From: Bacillota bacterium
Lineage (GTDB): Bacteria; Bacillota; Clostridia; Christensenellales; SZUA-584
Length of the DNA: 64,000 bases
NCBI GenBank assembly: GCA_023406895.1
Contig: JAEXTV010000020.1
Span: 35,570-99,569, forward strand
Direction of reading: 5' to 3'
Both the position numbers and the translations under genes were made by a program. The notes beneath the pieces are model-generated. The model was not told the origin of the DNA and searched no databases. It saw only the letters and a list, made by a program, of their open reading frames with translations. Positions 44,834 through 53,760 of this stretch are shown one piece after another. Numbering within the stretch: the stretch's first letter is position 1; the number at the start of each line of letters is the position of its first letter.

Positions 44834-44866
44834 AAAAAAGAGCATCCTCTATAAAGAAGATGCTCC
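44834..44866 (-). terminator. Terminator of the PadR-HAAS operon
   Basis: GAGCATCTTCTTTATAGAGGATGCTC hairpin on the minus strand, then TTTTTT. The remaining intergenic sequence to 44468 shows nothing else. Confidence 0.85.
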
Positions 44867-44884
44867 CATTGCTTTGTTTGTTTT

Positions 44885-45919
44885 TTATGCTGTTTTTTCA
44901 AACAGAGACGAACCTCTTGCGCCGCGGTACAGCGTCACGCCCGTGTCCGTCACATACCCGATGGTGCCAAGCACCACAATGATGGTGGGCAGCAATGTCC
45001 AAACGGTATTTGCGCCCTCACTGATGAACAAGTTGATATGCGTCGCGGCATACAGCGATGTGAGGAACTCGGCGTTCCATATCGTCGGCGGCAGGAATAT
45101 CACAATGTTGAGCACGAGCATCGCAATATTGATTGCCGTAATCGCGATCGAAATCTTGATCGTGTAACGCCCCGCAATCAGCCGTATCATGTCTTTGAGC
45201 ATGCCAAGGCAAATCATCAGGTCAATCAGCGGCAGCATGGTCCTCACCACCTCGAGATTGAACACGGGGATCGATTTCATGCCTTCCACCGCCGTCACAT
45301 ACCCTAAAATCCACGGCATCGCGTTAAATATGATGAGACCGATCACGCCGAAAATGAGTCCCGCAATCGGGTCGGCGCGTTTGATGTTCACCGTGTCTTT
45401 CTGGTTTAAGGGCGGCACAGGCGGCAAGTCCTTCGGGTTCCAGTCAAGCTTTAATCTGTGGACGTCTTTGGTAAACCGCTCCGCGAGCGCAAACGCAATG
45501 GTGACGAACGCAAACGCCTGCACAAGGCCGCCGAATATCCCGCCGAAAGACTGCGCTGCCACGCTGAACGCGTTTTCGGGCGGTGTGGCCACGCTGCTGA
45601 CAATCAGCGCGATGACAAGGCCGAAGCCCGTCGCGGCCAGCACAATTTTGAGCACGAGCCAATAGATGTCGTAGAAATCCGGCCCGATCAGATGGCGCTG
45701 GGTGCCGCGGTACTTCGCGGCCAGCTCCTGCGGACGCCCGAGCTCTTTAAGCACCGCTGTCACATCGTCTGCCGACGGCTCAGCCTCACCTATGCGCGCC
45801 ATGAGCATGTCGTCTATAAGGCTGCGCAGTTCCTTTTCGATGTCCGCGCGCTGCTCCTGAGGCAGCCGCCTTGTGACATCATACACATACCTGTCAATCA
45901 ATTCTCCTGCTTTGCTCAT
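44885..45919 (-). CDS. HAAS-domain membrane protein
   Basis: Protein of 344 residues. Residues 1-70 form a helical HAAS-type domain (YVYDVTRRLPQEQRADIEKE, then VLKELGRPQELAAKYRG), followed by about six membrane helices. HAAS proteins are regularly encoded next to PadR regulators and are thought to be membrane signalling or adaptor components. The ATG at 45919 overlaps the PadR stop by four bases (ATGA), so translation is coupled. GGAGGG lies upstream. Confidence 0.85.
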   Translation of the reverse strand: MSKAGELIDRYVYDVTRRLPQEQRADIEKELRSLIDDMLMARIGEAEPSADDVTAVLKELGRPQELAAKYRGTQRHLIGPDFYDIYWLVLKIVLAATGFGLVIALIVSSVATPPENAFSVAAQSFGGIFGGLVQAFAFVTIAFALAERFTKDVHRLKLDWNPKDLPPVPPLNQKDTVNIKRADPIAGLIFGVIGLIIFNAMPWILGYVTAVEGMKSIPVFNLEVVRTMLPLIDLMICLGMLKDMIRLIAGRYTIKISIAITAINIAMLVLNIVIFLPPTIWNAEFLTSLYAATHINLFISEGANTVWTLLPTIIVVLGTIGYVTDTGVTLYRGARGSSLFEKTA

Positions 45920-46263
45920 TGTTCTCCCTCCTCGCGTATGAGCTTGTCGATGCTGTGCGCGAGCTCGTTCCATTCCGTGCACAGCAGCTTATAAATTCTT
46001 TCGCCCGCTTCGCTGCGCTCGTAATACTTGCGCGGCTTTGGGCCGGACGTTTCCCATTCGCTTTTTAACAGCCCCTGCGATTCGAGACGCCGCAACAGCG
46101 GATACAGCGTTCCCGGCTCAATGCTCAAGCCAGCGCCAGCCAGCTCTTCCACAAGCGCGTAGCCGTATTTCGCTTTGTCTAATCGGCTCAGCACGCAAAG
46201 CGTCACTGTTCCTCTGCGGAGCTCCTGCTCCATGTTCGCGACGACCGAGTTTAAGTCTTCCAT
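45916..46263 (-). CDS. PadR-family transcriptional regulator
   Basis: Protein of 115 residues with the PadR winged helix: LCVLSRLDKAKYGYALVEEL, IEPGTLYPLLRRLESQGLL (recognition helix) and KYYERSEAGERIYKLL, then a short dimerisation helix. ATG 46263 follows GAGGTGAG. It is the first gene of an operon with the HAAS membrane protein and is almost certainly autoregulated, since its promoter spacer is a near-perfect palindrome (listed separately). Confidence 0.92.
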   Translation of the reverse strand: MEDLNSVVANMEQELRRGTVTLCVLSRLDKAKYGYALVEELAGAGLSIEPGTLYPLLRRLESQGLLKSEWETSGPKPRKYYERSEAGERIYKLLCTEWNELAHSIDKLIREEGEQ

Positions 46264-46282
46264 GGTTCTCACCTCTGATCGC

Positions 46283-46312
46283 ATTATAGTGTATGTCACA
46301 CACTATTGTCAA
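46283..46312 (-). promoter_or_regulatory. Promoter with embedded PadR operator
   Basis: On the minus strand: -35 TTGACA (46312-46307), 18-bp spacer, -10 TATAAT (46288-46283), both perfect consensus. The 21-bp near-palindrome ATAGTGTATGTCACACACTAT (46286-46306) fills the spacer and overlaps the -10. This fits the PadR operator type, where an ATGT/ACAT-like core is bound by a dimer; binding would block RNA polymerase. Confidence 0.8.
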
Positions 46313-46678
46313 TGGTATTATATAATTATTTTTATGTTAATGTTCATGCTGTTTTATAGTGCCATCAAAAAAGTCATCTGCCCAAATGTATGCATACCTC
46401 TTCAGTAATATAGAATGGCTGGTATCGCCATAAATCTTGGCCCCCTCTGAAGAGGGGGCTGTCACCGACAGGTGACTGGGGGAGAGAAAATGACTAAAAG
46501 CCGGTCACATCTTTGGCACTTCAATAATTCACTCTTTCAGGGGACTGACATCGGCAGTTGACTGTCGGCGATATAAAGTGTCTGCTTGACAACTCATCCG
46601 GCGCTGCGTGCCACCTTCTCCTCAAAGGAAAAGGCTTACTCTCATCATATGACCAGATCTATTTGGAATTTCAGAACA
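46313..46678. repeat. Family D repeats
   Basis: 46440-46506 carries CCCCCTCTGAAGAGGGGGC, then TGTCACCGACAGGTGACTG and GGGGAGAGAAAATG, close to the copies at 25193 and 37735. A second segment at 46588-46640 (CATCCGGCGCTGCGTGCCAC) matches the CATCCGGTGCTTCGCACCAC type at 25370. No gene. Confidence 0.7.
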
Positions 46679-46711
46679 TAAAAAAGCCTGCTTCACGCAT
46701 AAGCAGGCTCT
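46679..46711 (-). terminator. Terminator of the aminotransferase gene
   Basis: AGCCTGCTTATGCGTGAAGCAGGCT hairpin on the minus strand followed by TTTTTTAT. Confidence 0.85.
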
Positions 46712-46723
46712 TCTGTCGATATG

Positions 46724-47827
46724 TCATTTTTGCAGGTGTTCGTCCAATACGCTCAGGCACTCGCCGAAATTCTTTCGCCCGTAGCCCATACGAAAATAGC
46801 TATTCTCCGCCTCATACACAGAACCCGGCAGCAGCAGCACGCCGGATTTTTCAATCAGCTCTTCACAGAACGCATTGGCATCCTCTCCGCTTTTGAGCCT
46901 GTGGAACGCGACGGGCCCGGCAGCGGGCACGTTGTTTATAAAAATATTCTTATGCTTTTCAAAAAAACCTTTCGCAAGGGCGATGTTGTCCCTGATGATT
47001 GAGACGCTTCTTTGCAGCAGCGTATCACTGTGCTTCAGCGCGAGCGCCGATAAGAATTCACTCGGCGCACTGCAGCAGATGGTGGTGTAATATTTGAGTT
47101 TGAGCATCCTGCCATAAATATCTTTGCTGCGCGTCGCGATCCAGCCGATTCGCAGCCCCGGCAGCCCATACGCCTTGGACATCACACCGAGCGACACCGC
47201 GTTGTCATAGATATCGCTCATCCACGCGTGCGGCTGACCGTCCCACGCCAGCCCTTTATACACCTGATCGCAGAAAACAAACAACCCGCGTTCACGCGCG
47301 ATATCCGCGATGCGCTTAAGCTGCCCGTCGCTGAGCGCATACCCTATCGGGTTGTGCGGCGTGTTGATCACGATCAGTTTCGTCTGCGGTGTTATCAGGG
47401 AAACGAGTTCATCCATATCAAGCGTCCAGCCGCTCGGCATCTGCCGGAACGGCCATGGCGACACCTCGCACCCGGCCGACGCCGCCACCTCATAGAGCGA
47501 CTGATACGCAGGCGACAGGCAGATGACGTGATCACCGCGCTCCAGAAACACCTGCATAAAGCCGTATATCGCTTCTTCGGCACCCGCGTGCACAAGAATG
47601 TCGTCCGGCCCGCAGGCTTGGTACAGTGCCGCGATGCGTTCCCGCAAATACATGCTCCCTTTCACTTCGGTGTACCCGAGCCAAAGCTTATTCAGTTGTT
47701 CCGCCGCACCCGGTTCCAAAGCGAGCAGCTCATCCACCGTCATCGATTCGCAGTCTGACTGAGAAAGCAGATATCGTGTGGAAAACTCATGTTTCTCGTA
47801 AAAATCTTCAAGCAAGAATGTGCGCAT
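46724..47827 (-). CDS. PLP-dependent class I/II aminotransferase
   Basis: Protein of 367 residues with the fold-type I set: the substrate/cofactor motif NTPHNPIGY (N159), CDQVYKGLAW (D187, Y190) and the PLP lysine in VMSKAYGLPGLRIGW (K218), with the usual Arg near the end of that segment. The N terminus (EDFYEKHEFSTRYLLSQSD) resembles the capreomycidine-synthase/YhdR-like branch. Substrate unknown. ATG 47827 follows GGGGGAA. Confidence 0.88.
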   Translation of the reverse strand: MRTFLLEDFYEKHEFSTRYLLSQSDCESMTVDELLALEPGAAEQLNKLWLGYTEVKGSMYLRERIAALYQACGPDDILVHAGAEEAIYGFMQVFLERGDHVICLSPAYQSLYEVAASAGCEVSPWPFRQMPSGWTLDMDELVSLITPQTKLIVINTPHNPIGYALSDGQLKRIADIARERGLFVFCDQVYKGLAWDGQPHAWMSDIYDNAVSLGVMSKAYGLPGLRIGWIATRSKDIYGRMLKLKYYTTICCSAPSEFLSALALKHSDTLLQRSVSIIRDNIALAKGFFEKHKNIFINNVPAAGPVAFHRLKSGEDANAFCEELIEKSGVLLLPGSVYEAENSYFRMGYGRKNFGECLSVLDEHLQK

Positions 47828-48297
47828 ATTTCCCCCATAGTTTTGTGATTTGTGAAATATCATAGAATGCAACTCTACGGTCATCCTATCCGCTTTGCAG
47901 TGAGAAGCGCAATGACTGCGGCAATGGATCAGGATCAGTTAAAACACATTCTCATCCGCTCCGTCGTTATCCGCGCTGCGGATTCAAGGCGTTAGTAGAA
48001 AGAATGCGCGTAACAGCAGCATCTCATTTGTTATCATACGTTGCGCGGATGTTCTGATCGTCCTAAGAGTCATATATATAAAACGTAATGAATCCAGTCT
48101 TCCTTCACATCGTAGTCGTCGCTTCGCTCCCACTACGTAAAGGACTGGTTATGAGTTGTGGTTGATTATTGTAACAATGACTATTACTCAAGCTTTTCGT
48201 TTTATGGCACCATACTGAATGAGTCTGATCGCACAGAGCGAAATGACTAAGCACAGGACTAGAATCTCATATTATCGAGCGCATCACATCGGCCCGC
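47828..48297. other. Intergenic region with one inverted repeat
   Basis: About 470 bp between two minus-strand genes. An imperfect long inverted repeat lies at 48097-48147 (CGTAGTCG...CACTACG, inner GCTTCGC), plus pieces recalling family A ends (AGCGAAATGAC). No gene seen. Confidence 0.5.
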
Positions 48298-48942
48298 CTA
48301 TATGTACTTGCTTGCTTCTTTCACGCTCAGCGCACTCAGTGTGTGCACGGCAAGAAAATCTCTCACCCATTGCGCGTCGGTCTTCGAATATTCACGCAGC
48401 GCCCAGCCGATGGCCTTGTTTAAAAAGAATTCCTTTGTATTGCAGTTCTGCTGGATCGCGCGCGACAAAAATTCTGTATCGGTCTGCTGCTTGTATTTGA
48501 GCTGAAACAGGATGGACACGCGCCGGAGCCAAAGATGATCTCCCGTCATCCATCCTATAACGACCTTCTCTTTTAATTCCTGATGGCGCAAAATAATATC
48601 GCCCGCAATCACGGCCAGCATGTCCACCGTATCCCACCACGATTTTGTGACAATCAGTGCCTCCATGCGGTGAATATCATCGGCGGCAAGGCGGTCTTTC
48701 ACGTCCATCAGATAAGTCATGCCAAGGTATTGAAACTCGCGCTCGGGCAGCTCAAAGCACTTAAACACAAAGTCCCAGTCCACGGCCTTTTCCTTCTTTT
48801 TTGCCGCCAGAAAATCGCGGCTGAGCGCGGCGCGCTGCGGCTTTTGCAGCCCTAAAAAAGCGAATTGGTTTTTCATATAGGCGGCCATGCCGGTAGCCGT
48901 AGCGCTGTCGGCGGCGGCGTAATACGCTTTGAAAATATCCAT
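48298..48942 (-). CDS. AlkD-like DNA alkylation repair protein
   Basis: Protein of 214 residues made of HEAT-like helical repeats, with the characteristic tail FLNKAIGWALREYSKTDAQW and segments WWDTVDMLA and GWMTGDHLWLRR that shape the DNA cradle. AlkD-type glycosylases remove bulky N3/N7 alkylated purines without base flipping. The Trp and Asp of the WDTVD motif are present. ATG 48942 follows CAGGAG. Monocistronic. Confidence 0.9.
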   Translation of the reverse strand: MDIFKAYYAAADSATATGMAAYMKNQFAFLGLQKPQRAALSRDFLAAKKKEKAVDWDFVFKCFELPEREFQYLGMTYLMDVKDRLAADDIHRMEALIVTKSWWDTVDMLAVIAGDIILRHQELKEKVVIGWMTGDHLWLRRVSILFQLKYKQQTDTEFLSRAIQQNCNTKEFFLNKAIGWALREYSKTDAQWVRDFLAVHTLSALSVKEASKYI

Positions 48943-49168
48943 GAGATCTCCTGTTTGGCATTTTTTATATCATATAGCTTTTCGGTTGTACAATCAATGA
49001 TATTTATAGTTCAACAGCAGCCCGCTTCCGCTACTTTTCTTTGAGGAAACGCTGGGCCAACAGGCGAATGACCTTATACTGTTCAATACCCTCAACCATG
49101 AAATTGTCTGTCATTGACGGCCGCATTTTACCGAGAGACAGTGTTTCGGTACTGTCGGCATATGCATA

Positions 49169-49199
49169 TAAAAAAACAACCACCCTTTCGGATGGCTGC
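49169..49199 (-). terminator. Terminator of the fatty-acid operon
   Basis: On the minus strand CAGCCATCCGAAAGGGTGGTTG (9-bp stem, GAAA loop) followed by TTTTTTT, 17 bp after the fabZ stop. Confidence 0.85.
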
Positions 49200-49215
49200 T
49201 TCCATCTATTATTTC

Positions 49216-49647
49216 TTATTCCGCGTCGCCAATCGCAAACACGAGCTCGCAGCTCACGGCGAGCTTACCGTTCACATAGGCCTTTCCGCTGCCCGTGCCG
49301 ATGTTCTCTCTTACATCATCAATCGTCGCTTCAAGCATGAGAGAATCGCCCGGCACCACCTTCTCCTTAAAGCGCGCGTTCTTAATGCGCCCGAGAAACG
49401 CAAGCTTGCCCTTCATCTGTTCCATCGACAGCAGCGCGATGCCGCCCATCTGCGCAATCGCTTCCACGATCAGCACGCCGGGCATCACCTTTTTCTCCGC
49501 GAAATGCCCCATAAAAAACCACTCGTTGCCGCTGACGGCTTTCACGCCCGTCGCCTTCACGCCGGGTTCCAAGCTGTCCACGCGATCCACCATTAAAAAC
49601 GGCTCCCTGTGGGGCAGTATCTGTTTAATCTGCTCTATATTCAGCAT
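49216..49647 (-). CDS. fabZ: 3-hydroxyacyl-ACP dehydratase FabZ
   Basis: Protein of 143 residues, full FabZ length. The catalytic pair is His48 (FFMGHFAEKKVMPGVL) and Glu62 (IVEAIAQMGG). It dehydrates 3-hydroxyacyl-ACP to trans-2-enoyl-ACP in the cytoplasm. Last gene of the acc-fab operon, 15 bp behind fabF; ATG 49647 follows AGGAG. No FabA or FabN is near, so double-bond placement for unsaturated fats may depend on another enzyme elsewhere. Confidence 0.95.
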   Translation of the reverse strand: MLNIEQIKQILPHREPFLMVDRVDSLEPGVKATGVKAVSGNEWFFMGHFAEKKVMPGVLIVEAIAQMGGIALLSMEQMKGKLAFLGRIKNARFKEKVVPGDSLMLEATIDDVRENIGTGSGKAYVNGKLAVSCELVFAIGDAE

Positions 49648-49662
49648 AAAGTCTCCTAAATA

Positions 49663-50895
49663 TTAATACTTGCCGAGCACGACGCAGCTGTTGTGGCCGC
49701 CGAATCCGAATGAATTGGAAATCGCGTATTTGGTATTCATCTTGCGCGCCTTGCCCTTCACATAGTCAAGGTTGCACCCTTCGCCCTCGGTTTCAAGGCC
49801 GATGGTCGGCGGCGCAATCCCCTGCGCCAATGCCATTGAGGAAATCAGCGCTTCAAAAGCGCCCGCCGCGCCGAGCATATGCCCCGTCATCGATTTTGTG
49901 GAGCTCACGAGCAGCTTTTTCGCGTGCTCGCCAAAGCACAGCTCAATCGCCGCGCTCTCGCCCACATCGTTCAATGGTGTGCTGGTACCGTGCGCATTGA
50001 TATAGCCGACTTCATTTTTCTCGATACCCGCGTCGAGCATCGCGAGTTCCATCGCTCTCGCCGCGTATTTGCCTTCGGGCTGCGGAGCCGTGATATGATA
50101 CGCGTCGCACGTCTGCGCGTACCCGGCCACTTCGCCGAGTATTTTCGCACCGCGCTTTTTGGCGTGCGCCTCGCTCTCAATCAGCATAAACGCCGCGCCC
50201 TCACCCATCACGAAGCCGGATCTGTCCTTGTCGAATGGGATGCTTGCGCGCAGCGGGTCTGCGCTCTCAGTCACAGCCTGCATCTGATGAAAACCCTGCA
50301 CAGCCAGCTCCACCATCACCGATTCCGCGCCGCCAACGAGCACCGCGTCCATACGCCCCTCGCGCACCGCGTACATCGCCTGACCGATCGCATCGGTACC
50401 CGTCGCGCACGCCGTGACCACCGCAAGGCAGATGCCGTGCAGCCCGAACCGCATGCTGATCATGCCCGCCGTCGTATTGATGATGGCTTTGGGAATAAAA
50501 AGCGACGAGACGCTGCGCGGCCCGTTCTCTGTGAGCTCGCTGTGCTGGTCGCAAATCACGTCGAGGCCGCCCATGCCGCTGCCGAGCACCACGCCGACGC
50601 GTTCGTCGTCGAAGCCGCTCTCGCCAAGGCCGCTCTGCTCCCACGCCTGCGCAGCAGCCGTCACCGCAAAAAGCGTAAAACGCGCCATGCGCTTCTGCTC
50701 GCGCTTGCTGATGTACTTTTCGGGGTCAAAGTTTTTCACCTGGCCCGCCACATGAATGCCTGTCAGCTCCGCATCAAAGCAATCCGCATGGCTGATGCCG
50801 CATACCCCGTCAATCGCGGCCTGAAAGGATGAGGCCGCATCCAAACCGATGGGCGAAACCGCGCCCATGCCGGTAATACATACTTTGTTTCTCAT
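49663..50895 (-). CDS. fabF: 3-oxoacyl-ACP synthase II FabF
   Basis: Protein of 410 residues with the Cys-His-His triad of elongating condensing enzymes: Cys163 (VVTACATGTDA), His302 (NAHGTSTPLND) and His339 (KSMTGHMLGA, with Lys334). It adds malonyl-ACP to growing acyl chains. ATG 50895 follows GGAGG; 21 bp after fabG. All catalytic residues present. Confidence 0.97.
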   Translation of the reverse strand: MRNKVCITGMGAVSPIGLDAASSFQAAIDGVCGISHADCFDAELTGIHVAGQVKNFDPEKYISKREQKRMARFTLFAVTAAAQAWEQSGLGESGFDDERVGVVLGSGMGGLDVICDQHSELTENGPRSVSSLFIPKAIINTTAGMISMRFGLHGICLAVVTACATGTDAIGQAMYAVREGRMDAVLVGGAESVMVELAVQGFHQMQAVTESADPLRASIPFDKDRSGFVMGEGAAFMLIESEAHAKKRGAKILGEVAGYAQTCDAYHITAPQPEGKYAARAMELAMLDAGIEKNEVGYINAHGTSTPLNDVGESAAIELCFGEHAKKLLVSSTKSMTGHMLGAAGAFEALISSMALAQGIAPPTIGLETEGEGCNLDYVKGKARKMNTKYAISNSFGFGGHNSCVVLGKY

Positions 50896-50916
50896 ATGAC
50901 CTCCATAAGCTTACGT

Positions 50917-51651
50917 TCAAATCACCATGCCGCCGTCCACCACAAGCACCTGCCCCGTGATGTAGGCCGCGCGGTCGCTGCACAGGAATGCAACCAGATT
51001 GGCCACATCCGACGGTGCACCGAAACGCCTCAGAGCGGTTGCCTGCTTCATCTTCTCTTTCAGGTCATCGCTCAAACCGTGAGTCATCGCTGTTTCAATA
51101 AAACCGGGTGCCACCGCGTTGACGCAGATGCCGCGCGCGCCCATTTCCTTCGCGCACGATTTTGTGAGCCCGATCATCGCCGCTTTGGACGCGGCGTAAT
51201 TCGTCTGCCCGGCATTGCCCATCATGCCCACCACCGATGTAATGTTCACAATACGCCCCTGCCGCTTTTTAATCATATAGACCGACGCTTCGCGCGTGCA
51301 GAAAAAACACGAGTCGATATTGGCACGCATCACGCGCATATACTGCTCGTCGCTCATGCGCATGAGCAGATCGTCGTCCGTAATCCCCGCGTTGTTGACA
51401 AGCGCAAAAATGCCGCCCAGTGTTTCAATACACTGCGCGACGAGCTGCTTGCACCCTTCGCTGCTTGTCAGATCCGCCTGTATCGCCGCGGCAATTCGGC
51501 CCATGTCCCTGATGCTTTGAGCGACCTCCTCGGCTTTCTGCGCGTTGCCGTTGTAATGCACCGCGATATCAAACCCCTGGGCCGCAAGCTCGAGCGCGAT
51601 GGCCTGACCGATTCCGCCGGACGCTCCTGTTATCAATGCAACCTGACTCAT
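50917..51651 (-). CDS. fabG: 3-oxoacyl-ACP reductase FabG
   Basis: Protein of 244 residues of the short-chain dehydrogenase type: GASGGIGQA (NADPH-binding), NNAGITDDDLL, and the catalytic Ser (NITSVVG) with YAASK (Tyr-x-x-x-Lys). It reduces 3-oxoacyl-ACP with NADPH. The start overlaps the fabD stop by four bases (ATGA). Confidence 0.97.
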   Translation of the reverse strand: MSQVALITGASGGIGQAIALELAAQGFDIAVHYNGNAQKAEEVAQSIRDMGRIAAAIQADLTSSEGCKQLVAQCIETLGGIFALVNNAGITDDDLLMRMSDEQYMRVMRANIDSCFFCTREASVYMIKKRQGRIVNITSVVGMMGNAGQTNYAASKAAMIGLTKSCAKEMGARGICVNAVAPGFIETAMTHGLSDDLKEKMKQATALRRFGAPSDVANLVAFLCSDRAAYITGQVLVVDGGMVI

Positions 51652-52568
51652 GATTTAACCTCACTGCTCAGTTTTTCGAGCGTCGCCGCGTCACGCACCG
51701 AGTAAACCTCAGTCCCCTTATCCACGCGCCGCTTGAGCATCTTCGAAAGCACGTTGCCGGGGCCGATTTCGACAAACCGCTCCACGCCGTCCGCAATCAT
51801 GTGTTCAATGCAATCGTGCCATTTCACGCGGCTGCGCATCTGCTCCACCAGCAGCGGCTTGATATCGCTGCCGCTCGGATACGGTGCGCCGAGCGCGTTC
51901 GCGTATACGATGCCCCGCATGCTGCCAAACGTCTCGCCCTGAAGAGCCTGCGAAAACGCTTCGGATGCGTCCTGAAGAAGTGGCGCGTGTGACGGGCCCG
52001 CCACAGCGAGCAGAGCCGTCATTTTGGCGCCCATCCCGTCGAATCGCTCTTTGAGCATGCCCAGCTGCGCGGTGTACCCCGCTATCACGGTTTGCTTGTC
52101 GGAAAGATGGTTCGCCACGTACGCGTCCTTCACGTCCGCAATGGCTTGCTCCACTTCTTCCGCCGAAAAGCCGATCACCGAAAGCATGCCGCCCTCACCG
52201 GGCGCAAACGCGCTGTCCATGATGCGGCCTCTTTCGCGCACGAGCGTCGCGCCCTGAGCTGCGCCGAGCACGCCGGCCGCGCAAAGCGCGCTGTATTCGC
52301 CCAGCGATAATCCGGCAAATATGTCCGCATCGATTCCGGCTTCGCGCACAGCCGCAAGCAGCGATACCGAATGCGCAAAAATCGCGGGCTGTATGGTCTC
52401 GCCGCCGTCCATACCTTCTCCTTCAAAGCACGCGGCTTTGAGGCTGAACTTCGCGCCGTCCATACATGCGTCAAACGTCTGCTTATAAACGTTAAAATGA
52501 TCGTATAAGTCCGTTCCCATGCCAACCGTCTGTGCGCCTTGGCCGGGAAATAAAAATGCCGTTTTCAT
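51648..52568 (-). CDS. fabD: Malonyl-CoA:ACP transacylase FabD
   Basis: Protein of 306 residues with FPGQGAQ at the N terminus, the nucleophile Ser88 in AGLSLGEYSAL and the catalytic His in AGPSHAPLL. It moves the malonyl group from CoA to ACP. Both ends overlap neighbours by ATGA (with fabK and fabG), consistent with tight co-translation. Confidence 0.96.
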   Translation of the reverse strand: MKTAFLFPGQGAQTVGMGTDLYDHFNVYKQTFDACMDGAKFSLKAACFEGEGMDGGETIQPAIFAHSVSLLAAVREAGIDADIFAGLSLGEYSALCAAGVLGAAQGATLVRERGRIMDSAFAPGEGGMLSVIGFSAEEVEQAIADVKDAYVANHLSDKQTVIAGYTAQLGMLKERFDGMGAKMTALLAVAGPSHAPLLQDASEAFSQALQGETFGSMRGIVYANALGAPYPSGSDIKPLLVEQMRSRVKWHDCIEHMIADGVERFVEIGPGNVLSKMLKRRVDKGTEVYSVRDAATLEKLSSEVKS

Positions 52569-53518
52569 AGCTTCACCGCTAACCGGCTACATACGTTTTG
52601 ACACACGCTTTTTAACCGTTCCGCATCGAAGAGCTCTTCAATGATTTCCTTTGCCGTCTGAACCTTATCGAGCATACACGCGCACTGCCCGGCCATAAAC
52701 GAGCCGCCTTCCGCATCGCCGTGCAGCACCGCTTTCTGCAACGACCCCTGCCCCAGCGCTTCGAGCTTTTCCGCCGCGTTTTCCTCATACTCCACGCGCG
52801 CAAGCTCCCGCACAAGCGGGCTTCGCAGCAGACGCACCGGATGCCCCGTGATACGGCCCGTGACCTTGCTGTCGATATCCTTGGCTTTCATCACGCGCCG
52901 CTTGTATTCGTCATGCGCGGTGCACTCCTGTGCGAGTATGAACCTCGTACCCACCTGCACACCCATCGCGCCGAGACAGAATGCCGCCGCGACGGTATCC
53001 GCATCGAATATGCCGCCCGCCGCCACCACGGGGATATTAACCGCACGCACGATATCGGGTGTTAAAACCATTGTGGTCAGTTCGCCGATGTGGCCGCCGG
53101 CCTCTCCGCCTTCGGCAATCAGGAAATCAGCCCCCGTGCGCTCCATCAATATTGCAAGCGAACGGCTCGGTACAACAGGCGCGACAATACATCCGGCTTC
53201 CTTCCACGATTTCATGTATTCCGCCGGATTGCCCGCGCCCGTAATGACCACAGGCACCTTTTCATCCACGACGAGCTGCGCAATCTCTTTCACGAACGGG
53301 CTTAGCAGCATCACGTTAAGCCCAAAGGGCTTGTCCGTCTTTTCGCGAACGAGATGAATCTGTTCCCGCACCCAGTCTGCCGGGGCGTTTCCCGCAGCAA
53401 TCACGCCAAGACCACCCGCCATCGAGACGGCGGCGGCGAGGCTTGCGTTGGAAACCCACGCCATGCCGCCCTGTATAACAGGATAGTCGATCTTTAGCAG
53501 ATCACTGATGTTACGCAT
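52565..53518 (-). CDS. fabK: Enoyl-ACP reductase II FabK (FMN)
   Basis: Protein of 317 residues, nitronate-monooxygenase-like TIM barrel: PVIQGGMAWVSNASLAAAVS at the start, the FMN site GGEAGGHIGE and VVAAGGIFDADTVAAAF. Placed next to acpP and fabD, it is FabK, the NAD(P)H/FMN enoyl reductase insensitive to triclosan. No FabI is seen in the window. Its ATG lies inside the last codons of acpP (8-bp overlap). Confidence 0.95.
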   Translation of the reverse strand: MRNISDLLKIDYPVIQGGMAWVSNASLAAAVSMAGGLGVIAAGNAPADWVREQIHLVREKTDKPFGLNVMLLSPFVKEIAQLVVDEKVPVVITGAGNPAEYMKSWKEAGCIVAPVVPSRSLAILMERTGADFLIAEGGEAGGHIGELTTMVLTPDIVRAVNIPVVAAGGIFDADTVAAAFCLGAMGVQVGTRFILAQECTAHDEYKRRVMKAKDIDSKVTGRITGHPVRLLRSPLVRELARVEYEENAAEKLEALGQGSLQKAVLHGDAEGGSFMAGQCACMLDKVQTAKEIIEELFDAERLKSVCQNVCSRLAVKL

Positions 53519-53741
53519 TTTTCTTCCCTTCCAGATAGGTCACGAGATCGCCGACAGTCTTGATGTCTTTGACGTCTTCGTTGGGGATTTTGATGTCCGT
53601 CTGTTTTTCGAGCTCGATGAGCATTTCCACCATGTCGAGTGAGTCCATTTCAAAGTCGTCCACAAAACTGGATTCGGACGTGATGTCTTCTCTCTTTAAA
53701 TCAAGCTGCTCCATCAGATTTTTGACGATAAGTTCTTCCAT
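53511..53741 (-). CDS. acpP: Acyl carrier protein
   Basis: Protein of 76 residues with the phosphopantetheine serine in FEMDSLDMVEM and the usual acidic helices. ATG 53741 is preferred: GGAGG lies 8 bp upstream, while the ATG two codons earlier is too close. Located between fabH and fabK, in the core of the operon. Its 3' end overlaps the fabK start. Confidence 0.95.
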   Translation of the reverse strand: MEELIVKNLMEQLDLKREDITSESSFVDDFEMDSLDMVEMLIELEKQTDIKIPNEDVKDIKTVGDLVTYLEGKKNA

Positions 53742-53760
53742 TTTCATTTCCTCCGTTTAG

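Noticed and set aside
49879..50832. 317-residue plus-strand frame opposite fabF
   Set aside because: Antisense shadow of fabF, low-complexity Arg/His content, no start signal.
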